Below, piece by piece: positions 17,253 to 26,501 of a DNA stretch of 64,000 bases (its first letter is position 1; the number at the start of each line of letters is the position of its first letter). Source of the DNA: Myxococcaceae bacterium JPH2. Lineage in GTDB: Bacteria > Myxococcota > Myxococcia > Myxococcales > Myxococcaceae. The position numbers were made by a program, and so were the translations under genes. Under the pieces are notes generated by a model. The model worked only from the letters and a program-made list of their open reading frames with translations. It had not been told where the DNA came from and made no database searches. The DNA lies in contig JAEMGR010000032.1 in the NCBI GenBank assembly GCA_016458225.1, positions 50,020 to 114,019 of the forward strand. The letters are read 5' to 3'.

Positions 17253-18197
17253 ATGGCTGGGTACCCGGGCGGCCCGTCACCAGTGACTGCGGGACTCGCT
17301 CGCGAGGCTGTGGCCGAGCTGGAAGTCATCAGCTCCCAAGCCGCCTACGAGCGCTTCCTGGCACCCGCACGCGCGCTGGAGGAGGGCGCCGTCGAGGAGT
17401 GCCGCGCCAACATCGCGCTCGCCTTCCAGAACGCGAAGCAGGGCGTGGACGCGGTGCTCCTGCGCGAGTCCGAGGTGGCGAGCCTGCCCGGTATCCAGGT
17501 GGAGCTGCTCCGCGAGCTGCCCGAGATTGCCAAGGGGCTCGCCTTCGCGGTGCTGCAGGCCCAGCGAGACCTGCCCACGGGGGCATTTGGGCCCCTCTAC
17601 GAGCGGGCGGTGCAGCTGCGGCGCAAGCTGCTCAAGGCGGCGGATGCCCTCGCGGAGGCAGGGCTCCTGGCCCGCGCGGAGCTGGAGGCGGCCCAGGACG
17701 AAGGGCGCCGGGACGTCCTGGGAGACTGCGCCGCGCTGGCCCGCTTGATGCGCCGCAACGAGGAGAAGCTCGCGGGGCGCTCGCCGGTGACGCCCGCGGA
17801 GGTCGGCGAGGCGGAGCTGGTGGCGGAGCAGCTCGGAGCGCTGCTGGCGGCCCCGGCGGATCCGCGCGACCGCGAGGCCACGCCCCTGCTCATCGAGGCC
17901 ACGCGGCTGCGCGACAGGTTCTGGACGCTGCTCACCCAGCGGCACGACGTGCTGTGGCGGTGTGGCGCGTGGCTGTATGGCCGAGACGTGGAGGAGCGCG
18001 TTCCGCCGCTCCAGTCGAGGCCCGCGCTGGTGCGACAGGCAGGGCAGGGGCCGTCGTTGCGAGGGACCGCCGTGCAGGCGCAGCGTCGCATGGAGAATCG
18101 CCCCGCGCCGGTGGCCGGGCCGGATTCCTCCACCGCGATGGAGCGCTCCAAGGTCCGCTTCATGGTTCGAGTCGGCTTCGACTTTCCGTCGCGCTAG
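17253..18197 (+). CDS. hypothetical helical protein at the start of the type VI locus
   Basis: A 314-residue protein of no family I recognise. It is predicted to be almost wholly alpha-helical, rich in Ala, Leu, Glu and Arg, with no signal peptide or membrane segment. There is a low-complexity C-terminal region (about 255-300, with PPLQSRPALVRQ and RMENRPAPVAGP) and a final aromatic-containing tail. It is the first + strand gene of a long collinear array of type VI secretion genes, 15 bases before the ANL-like gene, so it is probably a locus-specific accessory or regulatory component. Confidence 0.6.
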   Translation: MAGYPGGPSPVTAGLAREAVAELEVISSQAAYERFLAPARALEEGAVEECRANIALAFQNAKQGVDAVLLRESEVASLPGIQVELLRELPEIAKGLAFAVLQAQRDLPTGAFGPLYERAVQLRRKLLKAADALAEAGLLARAELEAAQDEGRRDVLGDCAALARLMRRNEEKLAGRSPVTPAEVGEAELVAEQLGALLAAPADPRDREATPLLIEATRLRDRFWTLLTQRHDVLWRCGAWLYGRDVEERVPPLQSRPALVRQAGQGPSLRGTAVQAQRRMENRPAPVAGPDSSTAMERSKVRFMVRVGFDFPSR

Positions 18198-18211
18198 AGT
18201 CCCGGCGCGAC

Positions 18212-19918
18212 ATGCCTTTTGACGTGAAGGACATCCTCAAGCAGGTCGAGGCGGGGACCGCGCCGGAGGCGGGCATCCCCGAGTGGTGGCGCGAGAGCTG
18301 GGCGGAGCCGGACGGGTTCGCCACCGCCCTCGCCGACGCGCACGCGGGACGCGGCGCCCCGCCACCGAAGAGCCGCCCCGGTCAGCAGTACGACTTCTTC
18401 CATGACCTGGTGGTGCGCCACGTGGCCCAGGAGCGCCCCGCGCTTCGGACCTTCGAGCGACTCCAGGGCTGGCAGACGCTGAGCTATCGCGCGCTGCATG
18501 AGCAAGCCGCGCGCCGCGCGGGCGAGTGGGCCGAGCAGGGCGTCAAGGCGGGCGCGAAGGTGTGCCTGTTGTATGGGATGGGCTCCGAGCTGCTCATCTC
18601 GCTGATGGCGGGCGTGAAGCTGGGCGTCTGTGTTTCGCTGCTGCCGCCGCTGGGGCCGCGCTTCGTGTCGCGCCGCCTGGAGGCGCTCGCGCCGGAGCAC
18701 GTGGCCGCCGAGCCGCACCAGCTGCCGCTGCTCAAGGGTTTCGAGAAGACGCTGCTGCGCGTCCGGACCGGAGCCTCGCCGGGCTTCTCGTCGTACAGCT
18801 ACAAGCCCGCGGATCCGGTGGGGCTCGTGTTCTCGCCCCTGGCGGATCCATCCCATGTCCCGGTGCCCCTGTCCGCGGACGACGCCTGGCGGGGCGCGCT
18901 GGCGGATGGCCTCATCACCTTCGGGTTGGGGCCGGGGGAGCAACTGGCGGCGCCGGGCTTCTCGCTGCTCCAGGGCCTGCCGGCGATGCTGTTCGCCACG
19001 CTCCTGCGCGGCGCGACCTTCGTCCACGTGGAGCTGGCGGACCTGGAGCGCAACGCCGCACCGCTGTTGGAGCAGCCGCTGCGCGCGTTGGGCGTCTCCA
19101 ACGCGCTCCGCGAGCTGCTCACCCGCACGCGGGTCGGGGCGCTGCGCAACGTGTCGCACTGGTTCCGCAATCCCGAGGAGCCCCTCGACGCCCAGGCCTG
19201 GCGCGCGTGGATCAAACAGGCGGCGCTCGGCTCCACGCCGTGCTCCAGCGTCCTGGTGGATCCGGCCCTGGGCGGCGCGGTGCTCCTGTCTCCGCGCTGG
19301 AACGGGGAGCCGCAAACGGATGTGCTCCCCGCGCCGGGCCGGCGGTGGGCGCTGCGCGACGCGAACCAGAGCGGACAGGATTCGGCCTCGGACGTGGGCC
19401 TCTACACGCCGCTGCCGGACAAGAAGCGCCCGCCCAGCCATGTCGTCCTCGCGCGGATCCGCGAGCGCTACCACTACGGTGGGACGCTGGGGCCGCGCCG
19501 GGACGGCCGCGTCTATCCGACGGCCGAGGTCACCGCCGTGCTGGAGGGGCTGCCCTCGCTGGTGGGGACGTCCATCGTGGCCGTTCCGACGAGCGGAGTC
19601 GCCAGTCAGCCCCGCTTCGTGCTGCTGGGCTTCACGGGCGCCCGGGCTCCCTCCGCGAGCGCGGAGCAGGAGATCCGCCGGCGCATCGAGCACCAACTGG
19701 GGGTGGAGTTCCTGCCGGACCGCGTCGCGCTGTTTCCGCTGTTTCCGCGCCGGAAGAAGGGCGCGGTGGATGACGCGTGGTGCGCGTCGCAGTTCTTCAC
19801 GGGCGCGCTCCACCGCAAGGCGTCGGATCCCTCGTTCCAGGCGCTGGTGACCATCCGCGGACGCTTGTTGGAAAGCGCGAGCCGTCCGGGTGAAGATGCG
19901 GGCCCCGCAGTGAAATGA
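18212..19918 (+). CDS. degenerate adenylate-forming (ANL superfamily) protein in the type VI locus
   Basis: A 568-residue protein with the overall layout of acyl-CoA synthetases: an N-terminal WQTLSYRALHEQAARRA segment, a large N domain, GTLGPRRDGRVYPTAEV corresponding to the GDxxxxDxDG hinge, and a C domain ending LFPLFPRRKKGAVDDAW like the LPRTxxGKxxR element. The nucleotide-binding P-loop that normally reads TSGTTGxPKG is replaced by FSPLADPSHVPVPLS (about residues 206-220), with the Gly and Lys residues lost. It is therefore probably a non-catalytic or altered ANL protein. Placed between an unknown gene and a PAAR-like gene, it may modify or chaperone a secreted component; this is inference. 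Confidence 0.7.
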   Translation: MPFDVKDILKQVEAGTAPEAGIPEWWRESWAEPDGFATALADAHAGRGAPPPKSRPGQQYDFFHDLVVRHVAQERPALRTFERLQGWQTLSYRALHEQAARRAGEWAEQGVKAGAKVCLLYGMGSELLISLMAGVKLGVCVSLLPPLGPRFVSRRLEALAPEHVAAEPHQLPLLKGFEKTLLRVRTGASPGFSSYSYKPADPVGLVFSPLADPSHVPVPLSADDAWRGALADGLITFGLGPGEQLAAPGFSLLQGLPAMLFATLLRGATFVHVELADLERNAAPLLEQPLRALGVSNALRELLTRTRVGALRNVSHWFRNPEEPLDAQAWRAWIKQAALGSTPCSSVLVDPALGGAVLLSPRWNGEPQTDVLPAPGRRWALRDANQSGQDSASDVGLYTPLPDKKRPPSHVVLARIRERYHYGGTLGPRRDGRVYPTAEVTAVLEGLPSLVGTSIVAVPTSGVASQPRFVLLGFTGARAPSASAEQEIRRRIEHQLGVEFLPDRVALFPLFPRRKKGAVDDAWCASQFFTGALHRKASDPSFQALVTIRGRLLESASRPGEDAGPAVK

Positions 19919-19931
19919 AAGGGACGGGACC

Positions 19932-20318
19932 ATGGGTGTCCAGGTCGTGATGGGCGCGATGCTCCAATGCAGTTTCGGAGTCGCGCCCTCGTCGCTGATG
20001 GTGCTGCCGGTGAACCGGGTGATGGCGCCCACCCCGGCGGCGAACATCATGGACAACAAGCCGATGATGAACATCCTGCCCTTCGGCATGTGCTCGTCCA
20101 TGGCGAACCCGATGGTGGCGGCAGCCACCGCCGCGGCGCTGGGCGTGTTGACACCCATGCCGTGCATCCCCGCCACCGCCGCGCCCTGGGCTCCCGGATG
20201 TCCCAAGGCGCTCATCGGCAACATGCCGGCGCTGGAGAGCAACTCGAAGCTCATGTGCAGCTATGGCGGCGTCATCCAGGTCGTGACCCCCGGTCAGTTC
20301 GTGGTGATGGATGGGTGA
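19932..20318 (+). CDS. DUF4280 PAAR-like spike-tip protein
   Basis: A 128-residue protein beginning MGVQVVMGAMLQCSFG, the signature of the DUF4280/PAAR-like family, with conserved Cys residues in LQCSFG, FGMCSS, PMPCIP and LMCSYGG. PAAR-like proteins form the sharp tip on the VgrG spike and bind a metal through Cys/His residues. The middle is Gly/Pro/Met/Ala rich as usual, and it ends CSYGGVIQVVTPGQ. It overlaps the next gene by 8 bases. It has no toxin extension, so it should be a structural tip or effector adaptor of this type VI system. Confidence 0.85.
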   Translation: MGVQVVMGAMLQCSFGVAPSSLMVLPVNRVMAPTPAANIMDNKPMMNILPFGMCSSMANPMVAAATAAALGVLTPMPCIPATAAPWAPGCPKALIGNMPALESNSKLMCSYGGVIQVVTPGQFVVMDG

Positions 20319-21351
20319 CGCGGCCGCGGTCCTGGAGGTGCTGGACATCACCCTGTTGGATCGCCCCCTCACCGGCGCGCCGGTGGACCTCTCCACGGAG
20401 GAGGGCGCGGATCCCCGCCTGGAAGCCATCACCACCTGGGTGGCCAAGGGTTCGTACCTGGACGCCGCGCGGTCCGCAGAGGCGCTGCTGCGCCAGGACC
20501 TGCGAGACGTCCGGCTCGTGTGCCCGTACCTCTTCGGAGGCTTCGTCGCGCGCGGCATGCACGCGCTGCCCGTGCTGTTCCGCTCCCTGACTCTGACGTT
20601 GACGGAGAACTGGGAGGCCTTCGGGCCCACGGCCAAGAAGGCGCTGTTCATGGACAACGGCCTGCGCTGGATGTTCAGGCTGATGAGCAAGCTCATGGAG
20701 CACCATGCGCGACTGAAGGACGCGCAGTGGCAGGCGTGGACCTCCGGCGACAACCGTCCCCCGCTGCAAGAGGCCCTGGGGCTGGCGGATCCGGTGATGG
20801 CCGCGTTCGGGGCCATGCCGCGCAGCGGCGCCATGGAGCCGTTCCGCACGCTCCTCACTGGCTTGCGCGCGCACCTCCAGGCGCTGCCCGAGCCGGTCTC
20901 CGTCGTCCCCGCGGTGGAGGAAGACGCAGAGGAGGAAGAAGAGTCCGAGGCTCCGTCCCCCAGCGAGGCGAAGGGCGCCACGGCGCGCGCGGAGCCCAGG
21001 GCGCCCTCCGGTCCGGTGTTGCCCATCTCCCCGCCGCTCGCTCAGCTGATCCGCAAGCTGTCCGCGTTCGAGGCGCTGATCGCGAGCCAGGACTTCGTGA
21101 AGGCCAGCGTCGTCGCGGTGGATGTGCTGGCTGTCATTGAGCGGTTTGATCCCCGGGTGTACCTGCCGCTGCTCTTCTCCGGCTTCTTCACCGGGCTGAG
21201 CCAGAACGCGGACTCCATCGAGCCCTTGTTGCACAACACCGAGTCCCTCGCCTTCCGGGCGTTGGATCAGCTCTACCGCGTGGACCTGGACGCCTTCCTG
21301 GTGGCGCAGTCGCGGCAGGGCGGCGGCGGTGGCTTCGGGGACGAGGACTAG
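20311..21351 (+). CDS. type VI secretion IglI/TssA-like protein
   Basis: A 346-residue protein with two parts: an N-terminal domain (about 1-190, with GSYLDAARSAEALL and LVCPYLFGGFVARG) and a C-terminal domain (about 235-340) repeating the theme (ASQDFVKASVVAVDVLAVIERFDPRVYLPLLFSGFF). They are joined by an acidic linker (EEDAEEEEESEAPSP). The repeated helical motif ending in YL(P)xLFxGFxxG resembles the IglI-type proteins of Francisella-like type VI systems and, more distantly, TssA caps. Its start lies in the end of the DUF4280 gene and tssG begins 5 bases after its stop. Role: probably baseplate or sheath-priming component. Confidence 0.6.
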   Translation: MGDAAAVLEVLDITLLDRPLTGAPVDLSTEEGADPRLEAITTWVAKGSYLDAARSAEALLRQDLRDVRLVCPYLFGGFVARGMHALPVLFRSLTLTLTENWEAFGPTAKKALFMDNGLRWMFRLMSKLMEHHARLKDAQWQAWTSGDNRPPLQEALGLADPVMAAFGAMPRSGAMEPFRTLLTGLRAHLQALPEPVSVVPAVEEDAEEEEESEAPSPSEAKGATARAEPRAPSGPVLPISPPLAQLIRKLSAFEALIASQDFVKASVVAVDVLAVIERFDPRVYLPLLFSGFFTGLSQNADSIEPLLHNTESLAFRALDQLYRVDLDAFLVAQSRQGGGGGFGDED

Positions 21352-21355
21352 CGCC

Positions 21356-22252
21356 ATGGAGGTGGAGCGGGGCGAGCAGGGCAGGGCGCTCACCGTCGAG
21401 GAGCGCATCAGCGAGCGGATCCGCAGCTTCGACATCCCGGCGCTGTTGGACCTGCTCGCGAAGGAAGGCTACAGCGAGTCAGACATCGAGTTCCGCAGCC
21501 ACCGCAGTACGTTGCGACAGCAGCATCTGGTGCACGCCATCGAGTTCACGCGTCAGCCGCGCAAGCGGGCGGTCATCACCGTGAACATGGGATTGCTCAG
21601 CGTGCAGACGCCCCTGCCATCCTTCTTGTTTCAGGCCATGGATCGCCTGGAGCACGACGCGATGGTCGACTTCATCGGCTACTTCGACCATCTCTTGCTG
21701 CGCACGCGCTTCGCCGGGCAGTTCCCGGATCGCGACGAGACGCTGCTGCCCGGCTGGGAGCGCTCCACGGCGCACCGCCTGCGCCTGCTGCGGCTCGCGT
21801 GCCCCAGCAGCCTCCACTGGCTGTTCGCCAAGGTGTTCCCCGAGGCCGAGGTGACGGTGCGGCGCGAGACGCGCAAGCAACGCATCGAGTCCAAGGGGAT
21901 CCGTTTGGGGGCCGTGGCGCTGGGGGACGGCAGCGCGGTGGGCGGATTCGCCACCGTTCCCACCGGCGGCGTGGAGGTGCGGATCCACCTCGACGAGTCG
22001 ACTTCTGGCACCGGAATCCCGTGGGCGGTCGAGGCGCGTCGTCGCCTCACCACCCGCATCTTCCCGAGCCTCGCGGAGACGCCGCTCGCGCTCAAGATCA
22101 TCATGGCGCTGAGGGATCAGAGCAGCCACGCGCGGCTCCATGCCGCCAGTTACCTTGGCTATGATCCGCTTGTCGGGGGTCCCGAACATACCCAAGAAGT
22201 CCTCTTGTTCTCGGGAGACACGGCACAGGTACGTAGCGCGGATGCTCGGTGA
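21356..22252 (+). CDS. tssG: type VI secretion baseplate subunit TssG
   Basis: A 298-residue baseplate wedge protein. The TssG pattern is visible in NMGLLSVQTPLPSFLFQAM (usually GLxGxxGPLP), followed by DAMVDFIGYFDHLLLRTRF and, near the C-terminus, a TxLG-type motif (SYLGYDPLVGG). TssG dimerises around TssF in the wedge and recruits TssK. Here tssG lies seven genes upstream of tssF rather than next to it. The ATG at 21356 follows the previous stop closely; an upstream in-frame start would overlap that gene. A 129-base gap with a possible promoter separates it from tssB. Confidence 0.85.
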   Translation: MEVERGEQGRALTVEERISERIRSFDIPALLDLLAKEGYSESDIEFRSHRSTLRQQHLVHAIEFTRQPRKRAVITVNMGLLSVQTPLPSFLFQAMDRLEHDAMVDFIGYFDHLLLRTRFAGQFPDRDETLLPGWERSTAHRLRLLRLACPSSLHWLFAKVFPEAEVTVRRETRKQRIESKGIRLGAVALGDGSAVGGFATVPTGGVEVRIHLDESTSGTGIPWAVEARRRLTTRIFPSLAETPLALKIIMALRDQSSHARLHAASYLGYDPLVGGPEHTQEVLLFSGDTAQVRSADAR

Positions 22253-22269
22253 TGACGACTATCCGCTTA

Positions 22270-22298
22270 TTGACGCCTCTTCGGATCACGCCTAACTT
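22270..22298 (+). promoter_or_regulatory. putative promoter in front of tssB
   Basis: TTGACG (22270-22275) and TAACTT (22293-22298) are separated by exactly 17 bases in the 129-base gap between tssG and tssB, the only sizeable gap in the first half of the locus. The -35 match is good and the -10 match moderate. It would drive the sheath and tube genes separately from the upstream genes. Confidence 0.35.
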
Positions 22299-22381
22299 TG
22301 GAAAAGTTCATTGGCAGGGTGCGTTCCCGGGAAGGTTGATGCGCATCGGGGGCCGCATACCTCCACCGTGAGGGAGTCAAC

Positions 22382-23026
22382 GTGGCCATTCAGGACCAGC
22401 TTCCCAAATCACGCATCACCTTGACGTATCGCACCACCATCAATGGCGAACAGGAGACGGTGAACCTGCCGCTCCGCTTGCTGGTGTTGGGAGACTTCTC
22501 GCTCGGTTCCTCGGAGGATCGCAAGAACGACCTCGAGGCGCGCCGGCTGCGTTCCATTGATGGACGCAACCTGGATGAGCTGATGAAGGACATGAAAATG
22601 TCCGTCAAGTTCCAGGTGCCCAATCGCATCAATCCAGACGTCGAGTCTGACCTGGACGTTGCGCTTCCTATCGACCGGATGAAGTCCTTCCATCCGGATG
22701 AGATTGTGAAACACGTCCCGAAGCTCAAGGCGCTGCTGCTCCTGAAGACGCTGCTCGTGGAGATGCAGTCGAATATCGACAACCGCAAGGATTTGCGCCG
22801 CGAGCTGTATGAGCTGTTCTCCAAGCCGGACGCGCTCAAGGCGCTGCTCGGCGAGCTCAAGGGCTACGAGAGCATGCGGCTGCCGTCTGGCGAGGGCAAG
22901 GCGGACGCGAAGTCCGACGCCAAGCCCGAGGCCAAGAAGGACGTCCCGGCCGGTACGCCCAAGGCCGCGACTGTCGCCGCCACGGCCACCGCCACCGCGG
23001 CTGCCTCCACCAAGCCGCCCGCCTAA
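22382..23026 (+). CDS. tssB: type VI secretion contractile sheath small subunit TssB (VipA/IglA)
   Basis: A 214-residue TssB with a GTG start at 22382 preceded by GGGAG. Family features: PKSRITLTY near the N-terminus, LPLRLLVLGDFS, LPIDRMKSFHPDEIV and a run of helices ending YELFSKPDALKALL. It forms the contractile sheath with TssC. It is about 45 residues longer than usual because of a Lys/Ala/Pro/Thr-rich, probably disordered tail (about 170-214). tssC follows after 31 bases. Confidence 0.95.
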   Translation: MAIQDQLPKSRITLTYRTTINGEQETVNLPLRLLVLGDFSLGSSEDRKNDLEARRLRSIDGRNLDELMKDMKMSVKFQVPNRINPDVESDLDVALPIDRMKSFHPDEIVKHVPKLKALLLLKTLLVEMQSNIDNRKDLRRELYELFSKPDALKALLGELKGYESMRLPSGEGKADAKSDAKPEAKKDVPAGTPKAATVAATATATAAASTKPPA

Positions 23027-23057
23027 GTAGCGCCGACATCCTTCTGAGGAGCCAGCC

Positions 23058-24545
23058 ATGGCCGAAACCACTTATCTGAATCGCCTCTTCAGCAGTGTCA
23101 GGCTCGAAGCGCCGCAGGCTTCCGAGCCGATGATTGTCAATAACTTCTCCACCGTGGTGGACGAGCAGGCGGTGACTCTGGAGAGCCGGTTCCTCTCCAG
23201 CGTCGCGGCGCTGATGCAGAACGTCCAGCCGGTGGGAGGTCCCGACAACAGCTTCCGCTTCGACAAGGGTCAGGTGTTGGATGTCATCAGCCGCATCGAT
23301 CGCATGATCGACGCGCAGATGAATGAGATCCTCCACAACGAGACCTTCCAGAAGATGGAGTCCGCGTGGCGCGGTCTGGAAGACCTCGTCGAGCACACCA
23401 ACTTCAAGGCCAACATCGGCATCGACATCCTCGATGTGGCCAAGGACGAGCTCGCCGAGGACTTCGAGAACAACTCGAGCAACCTCTTCGCGGGCGCGCT
23501 CTTCGACAAGGTCTACATCCAGGAGTACGACCAGTACGGTGGTCGCCCGTTCGGCGCCATGGTCGGCCTGTATGAGTTCTCGTCCACGCCGGCGGACCTG
23601 ACGTGGCTGCAGCGCATGGCGAAGCTGGCCAACGCCGCCCACTGTCCGTTCATCTCCGCGGTGAGCCACAAGTTCTTCGGCTGCGAGACCATCGAGGAGA
23701 TGGAGGCCATCAAGAACCTGGAGGGCGTGCTGGCCCATCCTCGGTTCGGCCGCTGGAACGCGCTGCGCGACACGGAGGAGGCCGCGTACATCGGTCTGAC
23801 CTTCCCGCGCTACGTGCTGCGCCTGCCCTGGCATCCGGACAAGAACCCCTGCGACGTCCTCAACTTCACGGAGGAGGCGCGCGGTGACTCGGAGAAGTAC
23901 CTCTGGGGCAACTCCGCCATCCTGCTGGCGCGCAACCTGGTGAAGGCGTTCGAGATCTCCGGTTGGTGCCAGTCCATCCGCGGCCCCAAGGGCGGTGGTC
24001 TCATCACCGGCCTCCCGGTGGACACCTTCAGCCTGCGCGGCCAGGACGAGATCAAGGCGCCGGTCGAGATCGCCATCCCGGACTATCGCGAGTACGAGTT
24101 CGCGCGCAGCGGCTTCATCCCGCTCGTCTACCGCAAGGGCTCCAGCGACGCGACGTTCTTCAGCACCCAGGCGGCCAAGGTGTCCAAGCAGTTCAAGGAC
24201 CCGAAGGACTCCGAGAACTCGCAGCTCGTCACCAACTTGGCGTACACGTTCTCCATCACGCGGCTGGCGCACTACGTGAAGTGCATCATGCGTGATAACA
24301 TCGGCAACACGGCGGACGCGGATTACATCCAGCGCCAGCTCGACTCGTGGCTGTCTGGCTACGTGACGACGGTGACCAATCCGGATGACCTGACCGTGCG
24401 GCGCTTCCCGTTCAAGGCGAGCAGCGTCGAGGTGTTCCCCCGGCCCGGGGAGCTTGGCTGGTACGATTGCAAGCTGGCAGTGCTGCCCCACATCCAGTTC
24501 GAAGGCCTCAATGTGGAGCTGATGCTCGAGTCTCGGCTCGGTTGA
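23058..24545 (+). CDS. tssC: type VI secretion contractile sheath large subunit TssC (VipB/IglB)
   Basis: A 495-residue protein of the standard TssC length. Typical segments: NEILHNETFQKMESAWRGL, the YDQYGGRPFGAMVGLYEF block, FISAVSHKFFG, the FPRYVLRLPW motif, WGNSAILLARNLVKAFEISGWC, GGLITGLPVDTF and the C-terminal DVELMLE-like NVELMLESRLG. Together with TssB it builds the sheath whose contraction drives the Hcp tube. Good ribosome-binding site (GAGGAG) upstream. The most highly conserved gene of the locus and thus the best anchor for classifying the system. Confidence 0.97.
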   Translation: MAETTYLNRLFSSVRLEAPQASEPMIVNNFSTVVDEQAVTLESRFLSSVAALMQNVQPVGGPDNSFRFDKGQVLDVISRIDRMIDAQMNEILHNETFQKMESAWRGLEDLVEHTNFKANIGIDILDVAKDELAEDFENNSSNLFAGALFDKVYIQEYDQYGGRPFGAMVGLYEFSSTPADLTWLQRMAKLANAAHCPFISAVSHKFFGCETIEEMEAIKNLEGVLAHPRFGRWNALRDTEEAAYIGLTFPRYVLRLPWHPDKNPCDVLNFTEEARGDSEKYLWGNSAILLARNLVKAFEISGWCQSIRGPKGGGLITGLPVDTFSLRGQDEIKAPVEIAIPDYREYEFARSGFIPLVYRKGSSDATFFSTQAAKVSKQFKDPKDSENSQLVTNLAYTFSITRLAHYVKCIMRDNIGNTADADYIQRQLDSWLSGYVTTVTNPDDLTVRRFPFKASSVEVFPRPGELGWYDCKLAVLPHIQFEGLNVELMLESRLG

Positions 24546-24587
24546 TCCTCCGGCAGGTACGCCTGCCTTCATCACAAGGAGTGAGGG

Positions 24588-25169
24588 ATGCCTCAATTCT
24601 CCCGTAATCTCGATGTGTATCAGGGCTTCAACTTCAAGAAGGACAAGCAGACCCCGGTTGGCTACATCACCGCCGTCACCATTGGTGGTGTGGCGCTGAC
24701 GGCGGACCAGGAGACCATCAAGGATCCGGAGAACCCGGAGCAGGCCATTGCCGACAAGGTCGTGGCGGTGCTCAACCACTATCTGTGGGAGACGGGTATC
24801 ACGGACGCGATGTACTTCTCCGGTCAGGTGTCCACGGCGAACAAGCAGAAGATCGCCGAGATGCTGCTGGGCAAGTTCTCCAACATCGAGGTCGTCTTCA
24901 AGTACGTCGTGTACGAGTACGATCCGCTCGGCAAGAAGTACTTCAAGTCGAACTTCCTCGACGCGGAGCTGAAGGGTCTGCTGGAGAAGAACGGCGACGA
25001 CCTGAACATGGCCGTGGCGGACAACCCGTCCTCCGAGGTCCAGTCGCCCAAGAACTACACGTTCCAGATTGGCATCAAGCCGCAGACCCTGGAGCAGTCG
25101 CTGAACCTGGCCACCTCTTCGACCAAGAAGCTGGCGAAGAAGTGGGGCGTCACTGAGACGGCCGGCTAG
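24588..25169 (+). CDS. tssD: Hcp-like inner tube protein (TssD/IglC position)
   Basis: A 193-residue mostly beta protein directly after the sheath genes, where tube proteins are encoded. Recognisable traits are the N-terminal QGFNFKKDKQTPVGYITAVTIGGVAL, a long loop region with GKKYFKSNFLDAELKGLL, and a beta-rich end (KNYTFQIGIKPQTLE). It is slightly longer than classical Hcp (about 165) and close to the IglC-type tube proteins. Hexameric rings of this protein should stack into the expelled tube. The strong ribosome-binding site (AAGGAGTGAGG) suggests high expression, as expected for a tube component. Confidence 0.75.
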   Translation: MPQFSRNLDVYQGFNFKKDKQTPVGYITAVTIGGVALTADQETIKDPENPEQAIADKVVAVLNHYLWETGITDAMYFSGQVSTANKQKIAEMLLGKFSNIEVVFKYVVYEYDPLGKKYFKSNFLDAELKGLLEKNGDDLNMAVADNPSSEVQSPKNYTFQIGIKPQTLEQSLNLATSSTKKLAKKWGVTETAG

Positions 25170-25248
25170 GCGATTGGAATCCTGATACACCAAGCCGGGA
25201 GCGGGTCGCGCACACCGCCCCGGCTCCTGGCAAAGGGATGATCGCGTC

Positions 25249-26499
25249 ATGCAGCGGTACAAGCTCGCACGGGTCCGCTGGCACGTAGGCCAGACCCTCC
25301 TCCCGGAACACTTCACTGCCCAGGAGGAGGCGCTGGACGCCGAGGTCCGGCTCCATGCTTCCTTGTCGGGCCTGCCGTCCTATGGCGTGGCCGCGCTGGC
25401 GTGGAACGAGTCGCTGCTGAGCGCCGGCAGCCTCTCCATTTCATCCCTCACGGTGGTGATGAAGAACGGCGCGGTGGTGGACGTGCCCGGCAACGCGGTG
25501 CTGCCGCCGCTGTCGCTGGACGCCTCCGGACGCTCCGAGTTCATCGTCTACCTGCACGTGCTCCGCGAGACGACCAGCGCGGAGGGCGTGCGCCTGTACG
25601 CGGATGATCCGCCGGTGCTCCAGCGCGTCCTGCACCGACTCCAGCTCTCGTCCGAGCCCGTGCTCGACGGCGCCGTGGCCTCCATGGGGCTGGCGGCCGT
25701 GTCTCAAGACGAGGAGGGCGCCTGGGCGGCGTCTCCGGACTGGGTGCCGCCCCTGCTGCTGGTGGGGACGAACCCCTTCCTGGAGAAGCTGCTGGCGGGG
25801 CTGGACGAGCTGTTGGACCAAGTCCGGCAGCAGCTGCTCACGCACATCTCGGACACGTACCTGCGCAGCGACCGGCTCACCAACGCCCGGCGCGCGCTGT
25901 TCGAGGTGCATCGGCTGCAGGCCCTGCGCAAGGACATGACGCGGCAGGTGTATCCGCATCCGTATCACCTGTTCGATTCGCTGCGCCGCGTGTACTTCGA
26001 GTCGTGCTGCTACCTGGAGATGCTCCCGGACGAGCAGATGCCGGTGTACCAGCACGAGGACCTGTCGCAGAGCCTGGGCGGATGGATGCGCCTGCTCACG
26101 CGCAGCTTCCAGCCCGAGGCCACGCGCTCCACGCACAAGGCCTTCGCGGTGAAGGACGGGCAGTTCCTCTGCTCGCCGCTGCCTCCCGAGGTGCGCACCG
26201 CCACGGAGATGTACCTGCTCGTGCAGCGCACGCAGCCGGGCGCGCGCACGCCGCTGGATGGCGTGAAGCTGGCGAGCCCCTCGCGGCTTCCCCTGGTGCG
26301 CCGGCAGGCCCTCAAGGGCGTCACCTTCACCCACGTGCCGTTCCCGTCCTTCCCGCACGCGCTGGGGCCGGAGATTGATTGGTACGTGCTCGGCTTGGGT
26401 GAGGAGTGGCAGCACGCGCTGCGCGAGGATGGCGTGGCCTTCTATGTCACGCCCGCGCTCAAGGGCGCGCAGACCTCTCTCTTCTGGCGAAGGTCCTAG
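25249..26499 (+). CDS. tssK: type VI secretion baseplate subunit TssK
   Basis: A 416-residue TssK linking the baseplate to the membrane complex. The N-terminal signature (V)RWHVGQTLLPEHFTAQEE (residues 9-26) corresponds to the family W..G..L.P.HFQ motif. A shoulder domain follows, then a helical region (about 170-270, FLEKLLAGLDELLDQVRQQLL) and a C-terminal head that binds TssL. tssE begins two bases after its stop. Confidence 0.93.
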   Translation: MQRYKLARVRWHVGQTLLPEHFTAQEEALDAEVRLHASLSGLPSYGVAALAWNESLLSAGSLSISSLTVVMKNGAVVDVPGNAVLPPLSLDASGRSEFIVYLHVLRETTSAEGVRLYADDPPVLQRVLHRLQLSSEPVLDGAVASMGLAAVSQDEEGAWAASPDWVPPLLLVGTNPFLEKLLAGLDELLDQVRQQLLTHISDTYLRSDRLTNARRALFEVHRLQALRKDMTRQVYPHPYHLFDSLRRVYFESCCYLEMLPDEQMPVYQHEDLSQSLGGWMRLLTRSFQPEATRSTHKAFAVKDGQFLCSPLPPEVRTATEMYLLVQRTQPGARTPLDGVKLASPSRLPLVRRQALKGVTFTHVPFPSFPHALGPEIDWYVLGLGEEWQHALREDGVAFYVTPALKGAQTSLFWRRS

Positions 26500-26501
26500 C
26501 G

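Noticed and set aside
22310..22330. Possible sigma-54 promoter (TTGGCAGG...) before tssB
   Set aside because: The -24 half is acceptable but the -12 GC is missing at the required spacing; the TTGACG-N17-TAACTT pair is the better candidate.
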